A stretch of DNA of 39,946 nucleotides from Acidimicrobiia bacterium (lineage in GTDB: Bacteria; Actinomycetota; Acidimicrobiia; Acidimicrobiales; SZUA-35): the NCBI GenBank assembly GCA_029863385.1, contig JAOTVU010000025.1:1-39946 (forward strand), read 5' to 3'. Every line of letters starts with the position of its first letter. Position 1 is the stretch's first letter. The notes under the pieces are model-generated. The model had not been told where the DNA came from, did no database searches, and was given only the letters and a program-made list of their open reading frames with translations. This document shows, in pieces, positions 7,599 to 15,319 of the stretch. The translations under genes and the position numbers were made by a program.

Positions 7599-8501
7599 TC
7601 ACGGGGATGCCAGCTCCAACTGGTCTCGGACCGCCTCGGGGCCGAGCACGGTGATGTTCATCGCCTCCAGGATCTGCACCGCCCGGTGGACGAGATCGGC
7701 GTTCGACGCAAGGTTCCCCCTCGACAGATAGAGGTTGTCCTCCAACCCGACCCGGATGTTCCCCCCGACCAGCGCAGCCGCCGCCACGTAGGGAAGTTGA
7801 TCGCGGCCGATGGAGAAAGCGGAGAAGGTCCAGTTGTCGGGAAGGTTGTTGACGAAGGCCATGAGCGAGTTCATGTCGTTCGGTGCGCCCCAGGGGATGC
7901 CCATGCACAGCTGCACCATGACCGGGTCGACGACAAGACCCTCGGCGACGAGCCACCGGGCGAAGCTCAGGTGGCCGAGGTCGAACAACTCGAGTTCCGG
8001 ACGGACGCCGAGGTCCCGAACCTGACGGGCCATCTCGGTGAGGGTGGCCGGCGAGTTGGTCATGATGTAGTCACCCTCACCGAAGTTCATCGTCCCGCAG
8101 TCGAGCGTGCAGATCTCGGGCCGCAGCTCACGCACGTGATCGAGCCGCTCGGTGGCACCGGCCATGTCGGTCCCGGCCTCGTCGACCGGGAAGGGCATCT
8201 CGGCCGACCCGAAGGTGAGGTCGCCGCCCATGCCGGCGGTGAGGTTGATGACCACGCCGGTTCCGGACTCACGGACCCGTTCGACCACCTCGCGGTAGTA
8301 GTCGACCTCCCGGGCCGGGGCGCCGGTGATCGGATCGCGGACGTGGATGTGGACGACGGCCGCCCCGGCCTTCGCCGCCTCGATGCAGTCGCGGGCGATG
8401 TCTTCAGGCTTGAACGGCACCTTGTCGGACTTGTTCACGGTGTCGCCGGAACCGGTGACGGCGCAGGTGATGAACACCTTGCGGCTTGGTGATCGGGTCA
8501 T
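7599..8501 (-). CDS. Beta-keto acid cleavage enzyme (BKACE, DUF849)
   Basis: A 300-residue BKACE-family protein. These zinc enzymes condense a beta-keto acid with acetyl-CoA, releasing acetoacetate and a new CoA ester. Members act on 3-keto-5-aminohexanoate (Kce), dehydrocarnitine and other beta-keto acids. The zinc ligands are visible as His51 and His53 (VVHIHVRDP) and Glu254 (RVGLEDNLYL). ATG 8501 overlaps the stop of the upstream dioxygenase gene by four bases, so the two are translated together. Generic annotation would be 3-keto-5-aminohexanoate cleavage protein. Because its partner is gamma-butyrobetaine-dioxygenase-like, a dehydrocarnitine-type substrate is the better inference. No lysine-fermentation genes are nearby. 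Confidence 0.9.
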   Translation of the reverse strand: MTRSPSRKVFITCAVTGSGDTVNKSDKVPFKPEDIARDCIEAAKAGAAVVHIHVRDPITGAPAREVDYYREVVERVRESGTGVVINLTAGMGGDLTFGSAEMPFPVDEAGTDMAGATERLDHVRELRPEICTLDCGTMNFGEGDYIMTNSPATLTEMARQVRDLGVRPELELFDLGHLSFARWLVAEGLVVDPVMVQLCMGIPWGAPNDMNSLMAFVNNLPDNWTFSAFSIGRDQLPYVAAAALVGGNIRVGLEDNLYLSRGNLASNADLVHRAVQILEAMNITVLGPEAVRDQLELASP

Positions 8502-9781
8502 GGGGCGACAACCTCCTGGCTGCTGGGGGAGTGGTCGGGTGAGGTCGTGGCTGATGGCACCATCGAGCCGACACGGGCTCTGGCCAGAACCCGAATCCGG
8601 GAGTAAACCTCATCATGGTCGACGTAGGTGCCGCGTAGGTGGCGGACCCCGCCACCGGGGTCGAAGGCGTCGCGGCCGTGGAGCATCCGCCGGTTGTCGA
8701 AGCCGACGAGGTCGCCGGGACGGAACGGATAGCCGATCTGGAACCGGGGATCGGCGCCGAGCTGATGAAATCGTTTGGCCGCCCGGTAGGCGCGTGGGAC
8801 ATCGTCGGAGTCCATGGCCGGGAAGCCCCGCACCGGGTAGAAGGCTCGGATCGTGAGCGGTGAGCCGGGTGCACCGTGATCGATCATCGGTCCAACCCAA
8901 CGGTGGTCGTGGTCCCGGGACCGGTTGAAGAACACCCAGTCGAGGGACGTCAGCGCCTCGAAGGTATCGGGTTCGTTGGCTTCCAGGTGGGCGACCAGTG
9001 CCGCCCCGTCGGTCATCCGGCTCCAACCGCCGCCGACCGAATTGGCCACACAGTGGAGGAACTGGAAACCGGGTGGGATCTCGCGGGTCGGGAGATCGGC
9101 GTGGGGGCCGAGACGGAGACCGGTGTTGGCGGTCGAGTTCTCGAAGTCTCCGGAGATCTCGGCCTTGACGCTCCAGACGGGCCCGAAGTTCGTGTCGCGC
9201 CGGACGCCGATGAGATCCGTGACCGCGACCAGGCCCTCAATAGCTGAATCCCGGTGGCCCGAGGCCCGGGCGGGAACGTCGGTCAGGCGGGCAAGGCCGT
9301 GCACGACCATCGCGTTGAGGAACGACAGCAGCTCGTTGTGGTCGCCACCGAGGACGGCGGCCCCGTTGAACGTCGGCGGCTCGGAGAGCGTTTGGGTCGT
9401 CCACGCGATCGGGTCGGGGATGACTGCGCCGGGCCGGTGGGTGCCGGTGGCGACGTGGTGAAGCCAACCGGGGTGGAGTACACCCGCGAACCCGTCGCTG
9501 AAGCCGACCCGCAGGGCACCGGTGGTGTCGAGTTCGACGTCGGTCACCGAGAGCGAGTCGTCGAAGTCGGCAGGATCGATGGTGCACTCCCGGGTGTTCG
9601 GATCGGTGGCGCCGTCGGCCACGATCGATTCCCGAAGCCACCAGGAGTAGGCCGACAGGCTGTACCCGTCGGCCCAGGTGAGCTTCACGAAGTCACCGTC
9701 GATCGTGGCGGTGGACAGCGGCCTCCACGGATAGTGATAGAAGTCGGGGGTGAGAACCGTCGATGGCTCCGAACCGGTCAC
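8498..9781 (-). CDS. Gamma-butyrobetaine dioxygenase-like 2-oxoglutarate/Fe(II) oxygenase
   Basis: A 427-residue protein with the two-part architecture of the gamma-butyrobetaine/trimethyllysine dioxygenase family. An N-terminal DUF971-like beta domain (about 20-110: DGDFVKLTWADGYSLSAYSWWLRE) is followed by a TauD/TfdA catalytic domain. Iron ligands are His227-x-Asp229 (GPHADLPTRE) and His368 (NRRMLHGRDAF), with C-terminal arginines for 2-oxoglutarate nearby. The N-terminal Cys zinc ligands of some homologues are not obvious. GTG 9781 is preceded by GAGGAG six bases upstream; the same frame runs further upstream antisense to iclR and is not coding. Its stop overlaps the BKACE start. Known members hydroxylate gamma-butyrobetaine to L-carnitine. 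That reaction here is inferred. Confidence 0.85.
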   Translation of the reverse strand: MTGSEPSTVLTPDFYHYPWRPLSTATIDGDFVKLTWADGYSLSAYSWWLRESIVADGATDPNTRECTIDPADFDDSLSVTDVELDTTGALRVGFSDGFAGVLHPGWLHHVATGTHRPGAVIPDPIAWTTQTLSEPPTFNGAAVLGGDHNELLSFLNAMVVHGLARLTDVPARASGHRDSAIEGLVAVTDLIGVRRDTNFGPVWSVKAEISGDFENSTANTGLRLGPHADLPTREIPPGFQFLHCVANSVGGGWSRMTDGAALVAHLEANEPDTFEALTSLDWVFFNRSRDHDHRWVGPMIDHGAPGSPLTIRAFYPVRGFPAMDSDDVPRAYRAAKRFHQLGADPRFQIGYPFRPGDLVGFDNRRMLHGRDAFDPGGGVRHLRGTYVDHDEVYSRIRVLARARVGSMVPSATTSPDHSPSSQEVVAP

Positions 9782-9855
9782 GTTTGCTCCTCGGTCCCGC
9801 TGCGAGCCGACTGGTTCGGCGACTTCGGCGGGGCGGGACGCTGGCCCCGCATCTT

Positions 9856-9906
9856 GTCCCATTGTCTGTCGATCGTCCCACCCAATGGGACGTCCTGTGA
9901 TATGGT
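9856..9906. promoter_or_regulatory. Probable IclR operator in the divergent promoter region
   Basis: Between the divergent starts at 9781 and 9915 there are three copies of the half-site GTCCCA or its complement. CGTCCCA (9874-9880) and TGGGACG (9886-9892) form a perfect palindrome with a 5-base spacer. GTCCCATTG (9856-9864) is the reverse complement of CAATGGGAC (9883-9891). TATGGT (9901-9906) is a possible -10 for iclR, placing the palindrome over its -35 region. IclR proteins typically bind such palindromes, so this is the likely site controlling both directions. Confidence 0.6.
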
Positions 9907-9914
9907 ACGAGTGT

Positions 9915-10676
9915 ATGGTCGATCGAAGTGCTGCGTCAAGCGTTGAGTCGGGGCCGATCGAACGCGCCTTCACCATGTTGCAGGCGGTGGTGGCGGCCGA
10001 GGCGCCGATCGGAGTCCGGGAGTTGGGTCGACGGACGGGTTTACCTCGGTCCACCGCCTCGCGGCTCGTCGGCCAGCTCAACGCGATCGGCATGGTGGAG
10101 CGAACCGCCGATGGTCTGGTCGTACCCGGCAGCGCGTTGGCCACGCTGGCGGTTGACGGGTCGACGCCGCTGCTTCGCGATCGCCTCCGGCCATTGCTGG
10201 TGGTGTTGGCCGACCGCTTCGGTGAGACGGCGACGCTGGCCGTCGACGACGGTGATGCCCTGCTGTACATCCTGCAGATCGACGCCGACAACGCCGTCAC
10301 CGCACCCGATGTCGAGGCGGAGCGCCACCCGTTCCACGTGGTTGCCCATGGTCTGGTGTTGATGGCCCACTGGCCGAACGAGAGACTCGACGACTATCTG
10401 TCCGCTCCTTTGGGCGCGCCGACCGATCGCTCGATGGTCGACCCGAAGGCGATCCGGGAGCGGCTCAGGAGGATTCGTCGCGACGGCTATGTCTGGACCG
10501 AGGAGGAGTTCGACGTCGGCGTGAACGGACTGGCCGCACCGATAATCGCCGACGAGGAGGTGGTCGCCTCGATCGGGCTCTACGGCCCTTCATACCGCCT
10601 GTCGCCGGCGGCGCTTCCGTCGCTGGCCGAAGCAATGATCGACACGGTTGCCCGGCAGACCGTTGGACTGTTGTGA
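9915..10676 (+). CDS. IclR-family transcriptional regulator
   Basis: A 253-residue regulator with an N-terminal winged helix-turn-helix (about 15-75: PIGVRELGRRTGLPRSTASRLVGQL) and a C-terminal IclR effector domain (LVVLADRFGETATLAVDDGDALLYI...GVNGLAAPIIADEEVVASIGL). IclR proteins sense small metabolites, often carboxylic acids, and usually control adjacent catabolic operons. ATG 9915 is chosen because the HTH begins shortly after it and the upstream part of the frame is the intergenic operator. It is divergent from the dioxygenase-BKACE pair and directly upstream of the second dioxygenase. It therefore probably controls all three enzyme genes and itself. The ligand is unknown. Confidence 0.9.
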   Translation: MVDRSAASSVESGPIERAFTMLQAVVAAEAPIGVRELGRRTGLPRSTASRLVGQLNAIGMVERTADGLVVPGSALATLAVDGSTPLLRDRLRPLLVVLADRFGETATLAVDDGDALLYILQIDADNAVTAPDVEAERHPFHVVAHGLVLMAHWPNERLDDYLSAPLGAPTDRSMVDPKAIRERLRRIRRDGYVWTEEEFDVGVNGLAAPIIADEEVVASIGLYGPSYRLSPAALPSLAEAMIDTVARQTVGLL

Positions 10677-10720
10677 CCGGCCCGACGATCACAGAGAGCA
10701 TGAGCACGAAGGATCCCTTC

Positions 10721-11854
10721 ATGGCCTCCTCGATCACCGTCACCGACCACGGTCTGGAGATTCACCTCCCCGGCTTCGACCGGTCCGCGTCGATTTCCTG
10801 GCACTGGCTCCGGGACCACGACGAAAGCGAGGCGGGCCAGGACCCGGTCACGAAACAGCGCCGGGTCGACACGTTCTCGCTGGGCGAGGTCCACCCGGGG
10901 ACGGTCTGCCTCGACGACGGGAAGGCGACCGTCACCTGGGCCGACGGCGCGGTGGCGATGTGTTCGCGACACCTGCTCGAGTCGGTGGCGGCAGAGTGCC
11001 TGGCCACCGACTGGTCCCGGCGGCCCGACGTGGAGCCGAGCCTGCCCGTCGATGCCGTGCTGTGGCCCGACCCGTCGATTGGGCCCGACGAGATCGAGCT
11101 CGATGCCTTCCTCGATCCGGTGTCCGACGAGGCGTTGACGAGGGGTGTCGATCTCCTCAGCCGGTATGGCTACCTGGTGTTGCGCGGCGCTGTGCTCGAC
11201 CGCGATCGGGCCGGGGCGTTCGCCCGTCGCCTCGGCTATGTCCGCCACACGATCTTCGGTGGCATGTGGGATCTTGCGCCCGATCTGACCGACCACGCCG
11301 ACACCGCCTACACCACCGTGTACCTGGCGCCTCACACCGACGGCACCTACAGCCACGACGCTCCCGGCCTCCAGTTCTTTCTCTGCCTGCAGGCTGCGCC
11401 CCAGGGCGGGGAGAGCCTCCTGGTCGACGGGTTCGCCATCGCAGCCCAACTGGCTGCCACAGACCCGGAAACCTTCGTCACGCTGGCCTCGGTACCGGTT
11501 CCCGGACGCTACATCGAACCGGGCGTGCACCTACGGGCCGAGCGACCCGTTTTCCGATCGACCGCCCGCGGCGTGCTCGACCAGGTCAGCTTCAACAACT
11601 ACGACCGGGCTCCGTTCCTGCTACCACCGGAACTGGAACGTCGCTTCAACCGGGCCTACCGGCGCTTCGCCGAACTCGCCGCCGATCCGGCTCGTCGTGT
11701 GGCGGTCGGGCTGACGGCGGGTGACATCCTGATCTTCGACAACTGGCGGACGTTGCACGGCCGCAACGCCTTCGTCGGCCCCCGGCACTATGTCGGCGCC
11801 TACCTGAATCACGAAGATCTCGAGAGTAAGCGACGGGTTCTATTCGGATCCTGA
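10721..11854 (+). CDS. Trimethyllysine dioxygenase-like 2-oxoglutarate/Fe(II) oxygenase
   Basis: A 377-residue protein with an N-terminal DUF971-like domain (about 5-95) and a TauD/TfdA-type catalytic domain. The stretch ADTAYTTVYLAPHTDGTYSH closely follows the trimethyllysine dioxygenase pattern. Iron ligands are His205-x-Asp207 and His346 (NWRTLHGRNAF). Trimethyllysine dioxygenase makes 3-hydroxytrimethyllysine, the first step of carnitine synthesis; gamma-butyrobetaine dioxygenase does the last. ATG 10721 has AAGGA eight bases upstream; GTG 10673, overlapping the iclR stop, and ATG 10700 are alternatives. Cotranscription with iclR is likely. The 3' end overlaps the convergent membrane-protein gene by 15 bases. 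Substrate is inferred from subfamily resemblance only. Confidence 0.82.
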   Translation: MASSITVTDHGLEIHLPGFDRSASISWHWLRDHDESEAGQDPVTKQRRVDTFSLGEVHPGTVCLDDGKATVTWADGAVAMCSRHLLESVAAECLATDWSRRPDVEPSLPVDAVLWPDPSIGPDEIELDAFLDPVSDEALTRGVDLLSRYGYLVLRGAVLDRDRAGAFARRLGYVRHTIFGGMWDLAPDLTDHADTAYTTVYLAPHTDGTYSHDAPGLQFFLCLQAAPQGGESLLVDGFAIAAQLAATDPETFVTLASVPVPGRYIEPGVHLRAERPVFRSTARGVLDQVSFNNYDRAPFLLPPELERRFNRAYRRFAELAADPARRVAVGLTAGDILIFDNWRTLHGRNAFVGPRHYVGAYLNHEDLESKRRVLFGS

Positions 11855-12751
11855 GAACTCCGGTTCCAAACCCGGCTCGTCCGGGGCAACCCGAAGACTG
11901 TCCCGGCCCCAGTGCTCGACCGTCTGGGCCACCCAGAAGGCGGCGAACAGGGTGATCTCGGTGATCTCCAGCACCAGCACCATGTGGGACCAGCCCCGGA
12001 GGGCGGCCAGGAAGACGATCCCGACGCCAACCATGAGTGCCGAGATCACGGCGTAGATTCCTGCATAGCGGCGGTGCTTCGGTATGTGGCGCCGCTCCCA
12101 GGCGTTGACGCCGATGCCGAGGGCGAGAAACAGGAACATCAGCACGGCGGCCCAGCCGTGAGCCTGCGTCGGGAAGGCGTCCCACCAGCGGTGCAGCCCC
12201 CAACCGATCAGCAGCACGGCCATGGTCACGATCAAACCGATCTGACGATCGCGGGGGGCGGAGCGGGCAGCGGTCACGGGATCGTCGTAGACGACGGCGG
12301 CGATGATGCCGACGGCGAGCATGCCGACGATGCCGGCCAGGAGCAGCGCCTGGATGTTGTTGTCGATGTTGGCGATGACCCAGGGGGCGAGATTGCCCTC
12401 GCCGTCGGTCGGCAGTGGCGTCGGCTCGAGCGACCAGCATTCTCCGACCGACGACGTCGGCACGACCCCGACGACCGGGGCCAGGATGCCGGCGATGTTG
12501 AACAGGACGTCTTCGCGTCGGGTACTGCCCTTGATCACCAGCAGGCTGGCTCCGATGGCCATCAAACCACCGACGAACACCGCCCTGACCGGCGTGTAGT
12601 AGTAGCTGCTGATGGACGTCTGCCAGCAGTCGACCTCGAGCCGTTCGAGGAGAATGGAGACCGCCAGGGCGACTACCAGCCCGACCATGCCCATGCGGAG
12701 ATAGCGGTAGGTCTTGAGCGCAAGGTCGCGGTCCGGGATCGGTGTGAACAT
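11840..12751 (-). CDS. Multi-pass membrane protein of unknown function
   Basis: A 303-residue protein with about eight hydrophobic segments (VGLVVALAVSILL, AVFVGGLMAIGASLLVI, IAGILAPVVGVVP, ALLLAGIVGMLAVGIIAAVVY, LIVTMAVLLIGWGL, VLMFLFLALGIGV and others). The motif SISSYYYTPVRAVFVG at about 47-62 recurs in uncharacterised membrane proteins of other bacteria, as far as I recall. A further loop with Cys and Glu/Pro residues (SSVGECWSLEP) is probably extracytoplasmic. ATG 12751 is fixed by AGGAGG about eight bases upstream; the longer frame lacks such a site. A 7-base inverted repeat (12763-12769 with 12798-12804) abuts the ribosome binding site. No function can be assigned. Confidence 0.72.
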   Translation of the reverse strand: MFTPIPDRDLALKTYRYLRMGMVGLVVALAVSILLERLEVDCWQTSISSYYYTPVRAVFVGGLMAIGASLLVIKGSTRREDVLFNIAGILAPVVGVVPTSSVGECWSLEPTPLPTDGEGNLAPWVIANIDNNIQALLLAGIVGMLAVGIIAAVVYDDPVTAARSAPRDRQIGLIVTMAVLLIGWGLHRWWDAFPTQAHGWAAVLMFLFLALGIGVNAWERRHIPKHRRYAGIYAVISALMVGVGIVFLAALRGWSHMVLVLEITEITLFAAFWVAQTVEHWGRDSLRVAPDEPGLEPEFSGSE

Positions 12752-12827
12752 GATGATGCCTCCTGTATCCATCGATGACGCTTGGTTCCGGTTCGTTGAT
12801 ACAGTTTCGCCGGGCGTCGAGGGACGC

Positions 12828-14267
12828 TCAGCCCTGATCACGCTCCCAGAGGCGGTGCGCCAGGACACCGTTTGCCGTCTCGATGGCCTCCAGCGCGTCG
12901 CAGACGACATCCTCACGAAAGTACCGGCCGACGAGCTGCACGGCCGCCGGACGGTCCTCGACCAGATCCATGCCGATGATGCCCGCCGGCAGGCCGAGGT
13001 AGTTGATGCCGGTGGAGTAGATCGCCGAGGCGAACAGGTCGGCGACGGCGTCCAGCCCGATGGTGTCGTAGTCCCAGTCGAACATCGGTCGCATCAGAAA
13101 CGGTGTGATCACGAGGGGATGGTCGACGAGGAACCGGTTCCAGTCGCGCATCAGCGCCGTTCGAGCGGCGATCGTGGTGATGTAGCCGTCGAGATCGAGG
13201 AGGTCCGACAGCATGAAATACCAGTCGAAGATCTGAACGATCGTGGCGGACCCGTACATTCGCAGCGGCTGATCGAACGTCGTCTTCATCTCGGTGGTGG
13301 CGGCCGAGAACCAGCCCCGGGCGGCTTCGATCACCGGTGGCGGGTCGGCCTCGACGACCCGGTACCCGGCATCGGACAGCAGGCCGGCGGCCCGGTCGAT
13401 CAGGTCGGCGATGCCGGGATGCATGTCGTAGCCACCGGTGACCTTGGTGACGGCGACCGTGATCGGCGCACCATCGCCGGTGATCGCCGGTCCGTCCCAC
13501 GGCACCGGCGGCGAGATCGGATCCCGGGGATCCGGTGCGATCATCAGCCTGGTCGCCGCCCGAACATCGGCTGCATGGCGGGCGATGACCCCCTGGACCG
13601 ACATGACCTGAGCCAGTGGGCCACGCTCGACCGCCGCCGTCGAATTGAACACCGGCACCCGGCACGACGACGGTTTGAGCGAGGTGACGCCGTTGGCGAA
13701 CGACGGGAATCGCAGCGAGCCGCCGATGTCGTTGCCGTGGTGAATCGGACCCATCCCGGCGGCGGCGGCGGAACCGGCTCCGCCGGAGGATCCACCGGGG
13801 GAGATGTCGTCACCCCACGGGTTGACCGTGCGTCCCCTGAGTGGGTTGACGGTGGTGGCCCTCATGGAGAACTCGGGAGTGTTGGTCCTGCCGACGATGA
13901 TGGCGCCGGCCGCCGTCAGCCGATCGACCAGCGGGGCGTTCTCGGTCGCCAGGAGATTCTCGAAGGCCCGAATCCCGTTCGTCGTCGGTTGACCGGCGAC
14001 ATCGACATTCTCCTTGACGGTCACCGGCACGCCGAACAGTGGAGGCAGATCGGCGCCAGAGGCCGTGGCGAGTCTGTCGTCCGCCTCGATCGCGGCGGCC
14101 ATCGCCTGTTCGGTCAGATCGAGCGTGATGGCGTTGAGCGAAGGGTTCATCGTCTCGATCCGGCTCACCACCGAGCTCATCCACTCCGACGGTTTGATCT
14201 CCCGGCGGGCGACCCGGTCGGCGCCGTCGACCGCGCTCACCGTCCACAGTTCCTCGGTACCTTCCAC
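12828..14267 (-). CDS. Amidase signature-family hydrolase
   Basis: A protein of about 479 residues with the amidase signature triad. Lys85 is in VTVKENVDV, the cis-Ser is in PGGSSGG (about 158-163), and the nucleophile Ser184 is in NDIGGSLRFPS. The family hydrolyses amides, including fatty amides, aryl amides, and carbamates; GatA is a relative but is excluded by lack of gatB/gatC context and by the divergent C-terminal half. GTG 14267 is preferred because GGGAG lies about nine bases before it; a GTG at 14327 would add 20 residues. The gene lies 76 bases upstream of the membrane-protein gene on the same strand and is divergent from the VOC gene. The substrate is unknown. Confidence 0.85.
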   Translation of the reverse strand: MEGTEELWTVSAVDGADRVARREIKPSEWMSSVVSRIETMNPSLNAITLDLTEQAMAAAIEADDRLATASGADLPPLFGVPVTVKENVDVAGQPTTNGIRAFENLLATENAPLVDRLTAAGAIIVGRTNTPEFSMRATTVNPLRGRTVNPWGDDISPGGSSGGAGSAAAAGMGPIHHGNDIGGSLRFPSFANGVTSLKPSSCRVPVFNSTAAVERGPLAQVMSVQGVIARHAADVRAATRLMIAPDPRDPISPPVPWDGPAITGDGAPITVAVTKVTGGYDMHPGIADLIDRAAGLLSDAGYRVVEADPPPVIEAARGWFSAATTEMKTTFDQPLRMYGSATIVQIFDWYFMLSDLLDLDGYITTIAARTALMRDWNRFLVDHPLVITPFLMRPMFDWDYDTIGLDAVADLFASAIYSTGINYLGLPAGIIGMDLVEDRPAAVQLVGRYFREDVVCDALEAIETANGVLAHRLWERDQG

Positions 14268-14361
14268 AGCCGGTGACTCCCTGATCGAGATCTTCTGATT
14301 CCGCCTGTTCAGCCTAATTCGCGCCACCGATCGAATCGAGCCCGAAACGCTGGCGGTGGTG

Positions 14362-14390
14362 CTGACTCGACCCCTGCGCTATGCCATAGT
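14362..14390 (+). promoter_or_regulatory. Promoter candidate for a leaderless VOC transcript
   Basis: CTGACT (14362-14367) and CATAGT (14385-14390) resemble the -35 and -10 elements and are separated by exactly 17 bases. Transcription would begin about seven bases further on, at the GTG 14398 start codon. That would make the mRNA leaderless, as is common in actinobacteria. Consistently, no ribosome binding site is visible. Confidence 0.45.
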
Positions 14391-14397
14391 GGTCCCT

Positions 14398-15108
14398 GTG
14401 TTGAGACTTAGACAGGTCGTATGGGTTGCATCCGATCTCGACGCGGCCGAGGGCACGATTTCCGGCCTCCTCGGATTGAGGATCGCCTACCGGGATCCGG
14501 GAGTGGCGGAGTTCGGTCTGTCCAATGTGGTCATGCCGTGCGGTGATCAGTTCGTCGAGGTCGTCTCACCCACCGAGGACGGGACGACCGCCGGCCGGCT
14601 GTTGAAGAAGCGGTTCGGCGACGGCGGCTACATGATTCTTCTGCAGACCGACGACCTGGACTGGGTTCGCGTCAGAGCCGACGAACTCGACATGCGAATC
14701 GTGCACGAGGCAGAGCAGCACGCCGGAGGACCGGCCATTGTCGGACTGCACATTCATCCGTCCGACGTCGGCGGCACGCTCCTGTCGATCGACGCCTGCG
14801 AGGAGCCGGGAGAGTGGCCGTGGGCCGGACCCGACTGGCGCGAGGCGGTCGACACCTCGGTGGTCGACGCCATCGTCGGCATAGAACTGCAGGCGCTCGA
14901 TCCCGATGACGTGGCCCAGCGATGGTCGGCGCTGCTCGATCGCCCGGTCGAGAACGGGCTCTTGAAGCTCGACGACGCCGATCTCCGTTTTGTGCGGGCG
15001 AACGACGGGAGGGGAGACGGTCTTCGAGCCCTCGACTTCCGGGCCCGGGATCGAACCCGGGTTGGTGACCAGCTGATCATCCACGGGGTCATCGTCAACC
15101 TTCGCTGA
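14398..15108 (+). CDS. Glyoxalase-like/VOC-superfamily protein
   Basis: A 236-residue protein made of two glyoxalase-like (VOC) modules. The first is about residues 1-125 (LRQVVWVASDLDAAEGTI...YMILLQTDD). The second is about 155-236, shorter and less conserved, ending IIHGVIVNLR. The pattern is closest to glyoxalase-like domain proteins (Glyoxalase_3/PF13468 type) with no assigned reaction. Start GTG 14398 fits the conserved beta-strand and the promoter spacing; the upstream part of the frame is the promoter. The G+C-rich stretch at 15041-15062 looks like a tRNA T-arm but is part of this coding sequence. The function could be lyase, isomerase or dioxygenase. Confidence 0.75.
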   Translation: MLRLRQVVWVASDLDAAEGTISGLLGLRIAYRDPGVAEFGLSNVVMPCGDQFVEVVSPTEDGTTAGRLLKKRFGDGGYMILLQTDDLDWVRVRADELDMRIVHEAEQHAGGPAIVGLHIHPSDVGGTLLSIDACEEPGEWPWAGPDWREAVDTSVVDAIVGIELQALDPDDVAQRWSALLDRPVENGLLKLDDADLRFVRANDGRGDGLRALDFRARDRTRVGDQLIIHGVIVNLR

Positions 15109-15196
15109 TACCCGACATAGCGGTTGTGGGAGCGGGCCGGACAGGCTTTACCCCGGCCTTATATGCGGTTCGCCATGATGGAGGTCAGAACGAACC

Positions 15197-15319
15197 GCCT
15201 ACGGGGAGTATCCCTCCAACTCGCGTCGTCGTCAGTACGGAGCAATCCCGGCGACGCTGGCCGCCATCACAGGATGTGGTGCGGCGGGAGAGACCGAAGG
15301 CCTTGCTGAAAGGCTCTTC
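15197..15319 (+). promoter_or_regulatory. Probable yybP-ykoY (manganese) riboswitch leader
   Basis: The 120-base leader has the layout of the yybP-ykoY class. Conserved GGGGAGTA (15203-15210) lies at the 5' side and GAGACC (15290-15295) at the 3' side. They are closed by a P1 helix, GCCTACGG (15197-15204) with CCGAAGGC (15294-15301): seven pairs with one A-A mismatch. An internal arm pairs GCGTCG (15222-15227) with CGACGC (15252-15257), and a second pairs CCATCAC with GTGGTG near 15264-15281. A switching hairpin, GCCTT (15300-15304) with AAGGC (15310-15314), would cover the GAAAGG ribosome binding site (15308-15313). P1 and this hairpin share bases, giving a ligand-on translational switch. 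Class recognition is from memory of the consensus; the pairings are seen directly. Confidence 0.68.

Noticed and set aside
7599-8501. Naming the BKACE gene kce for lysine fermentation.
   Set aside because: No lysine aminomutase or other fermentation genes are present, and its overlap with a dioxygenase implies another beta-keto acid.
9784-10300. Upstream extension of the gamma-butyrobetaine-dioxygenase-like frame (600 codons in total).
   Set aside because: It runs antisense to iclR and through the operator region. A strong ribosome binding site fixes the start at GTG 9781.
15041-15062. CCCGGG-atcgaa-CCCGGG, read on the minus strand as a tRNA T-arm (GGGTTCGATCCC).
   Set aside because: The loop is six bases, and no acceptor stem, anticodon arm or D arm surrounds it. 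The bases encode the conserved C-terminus of the VOC protein.
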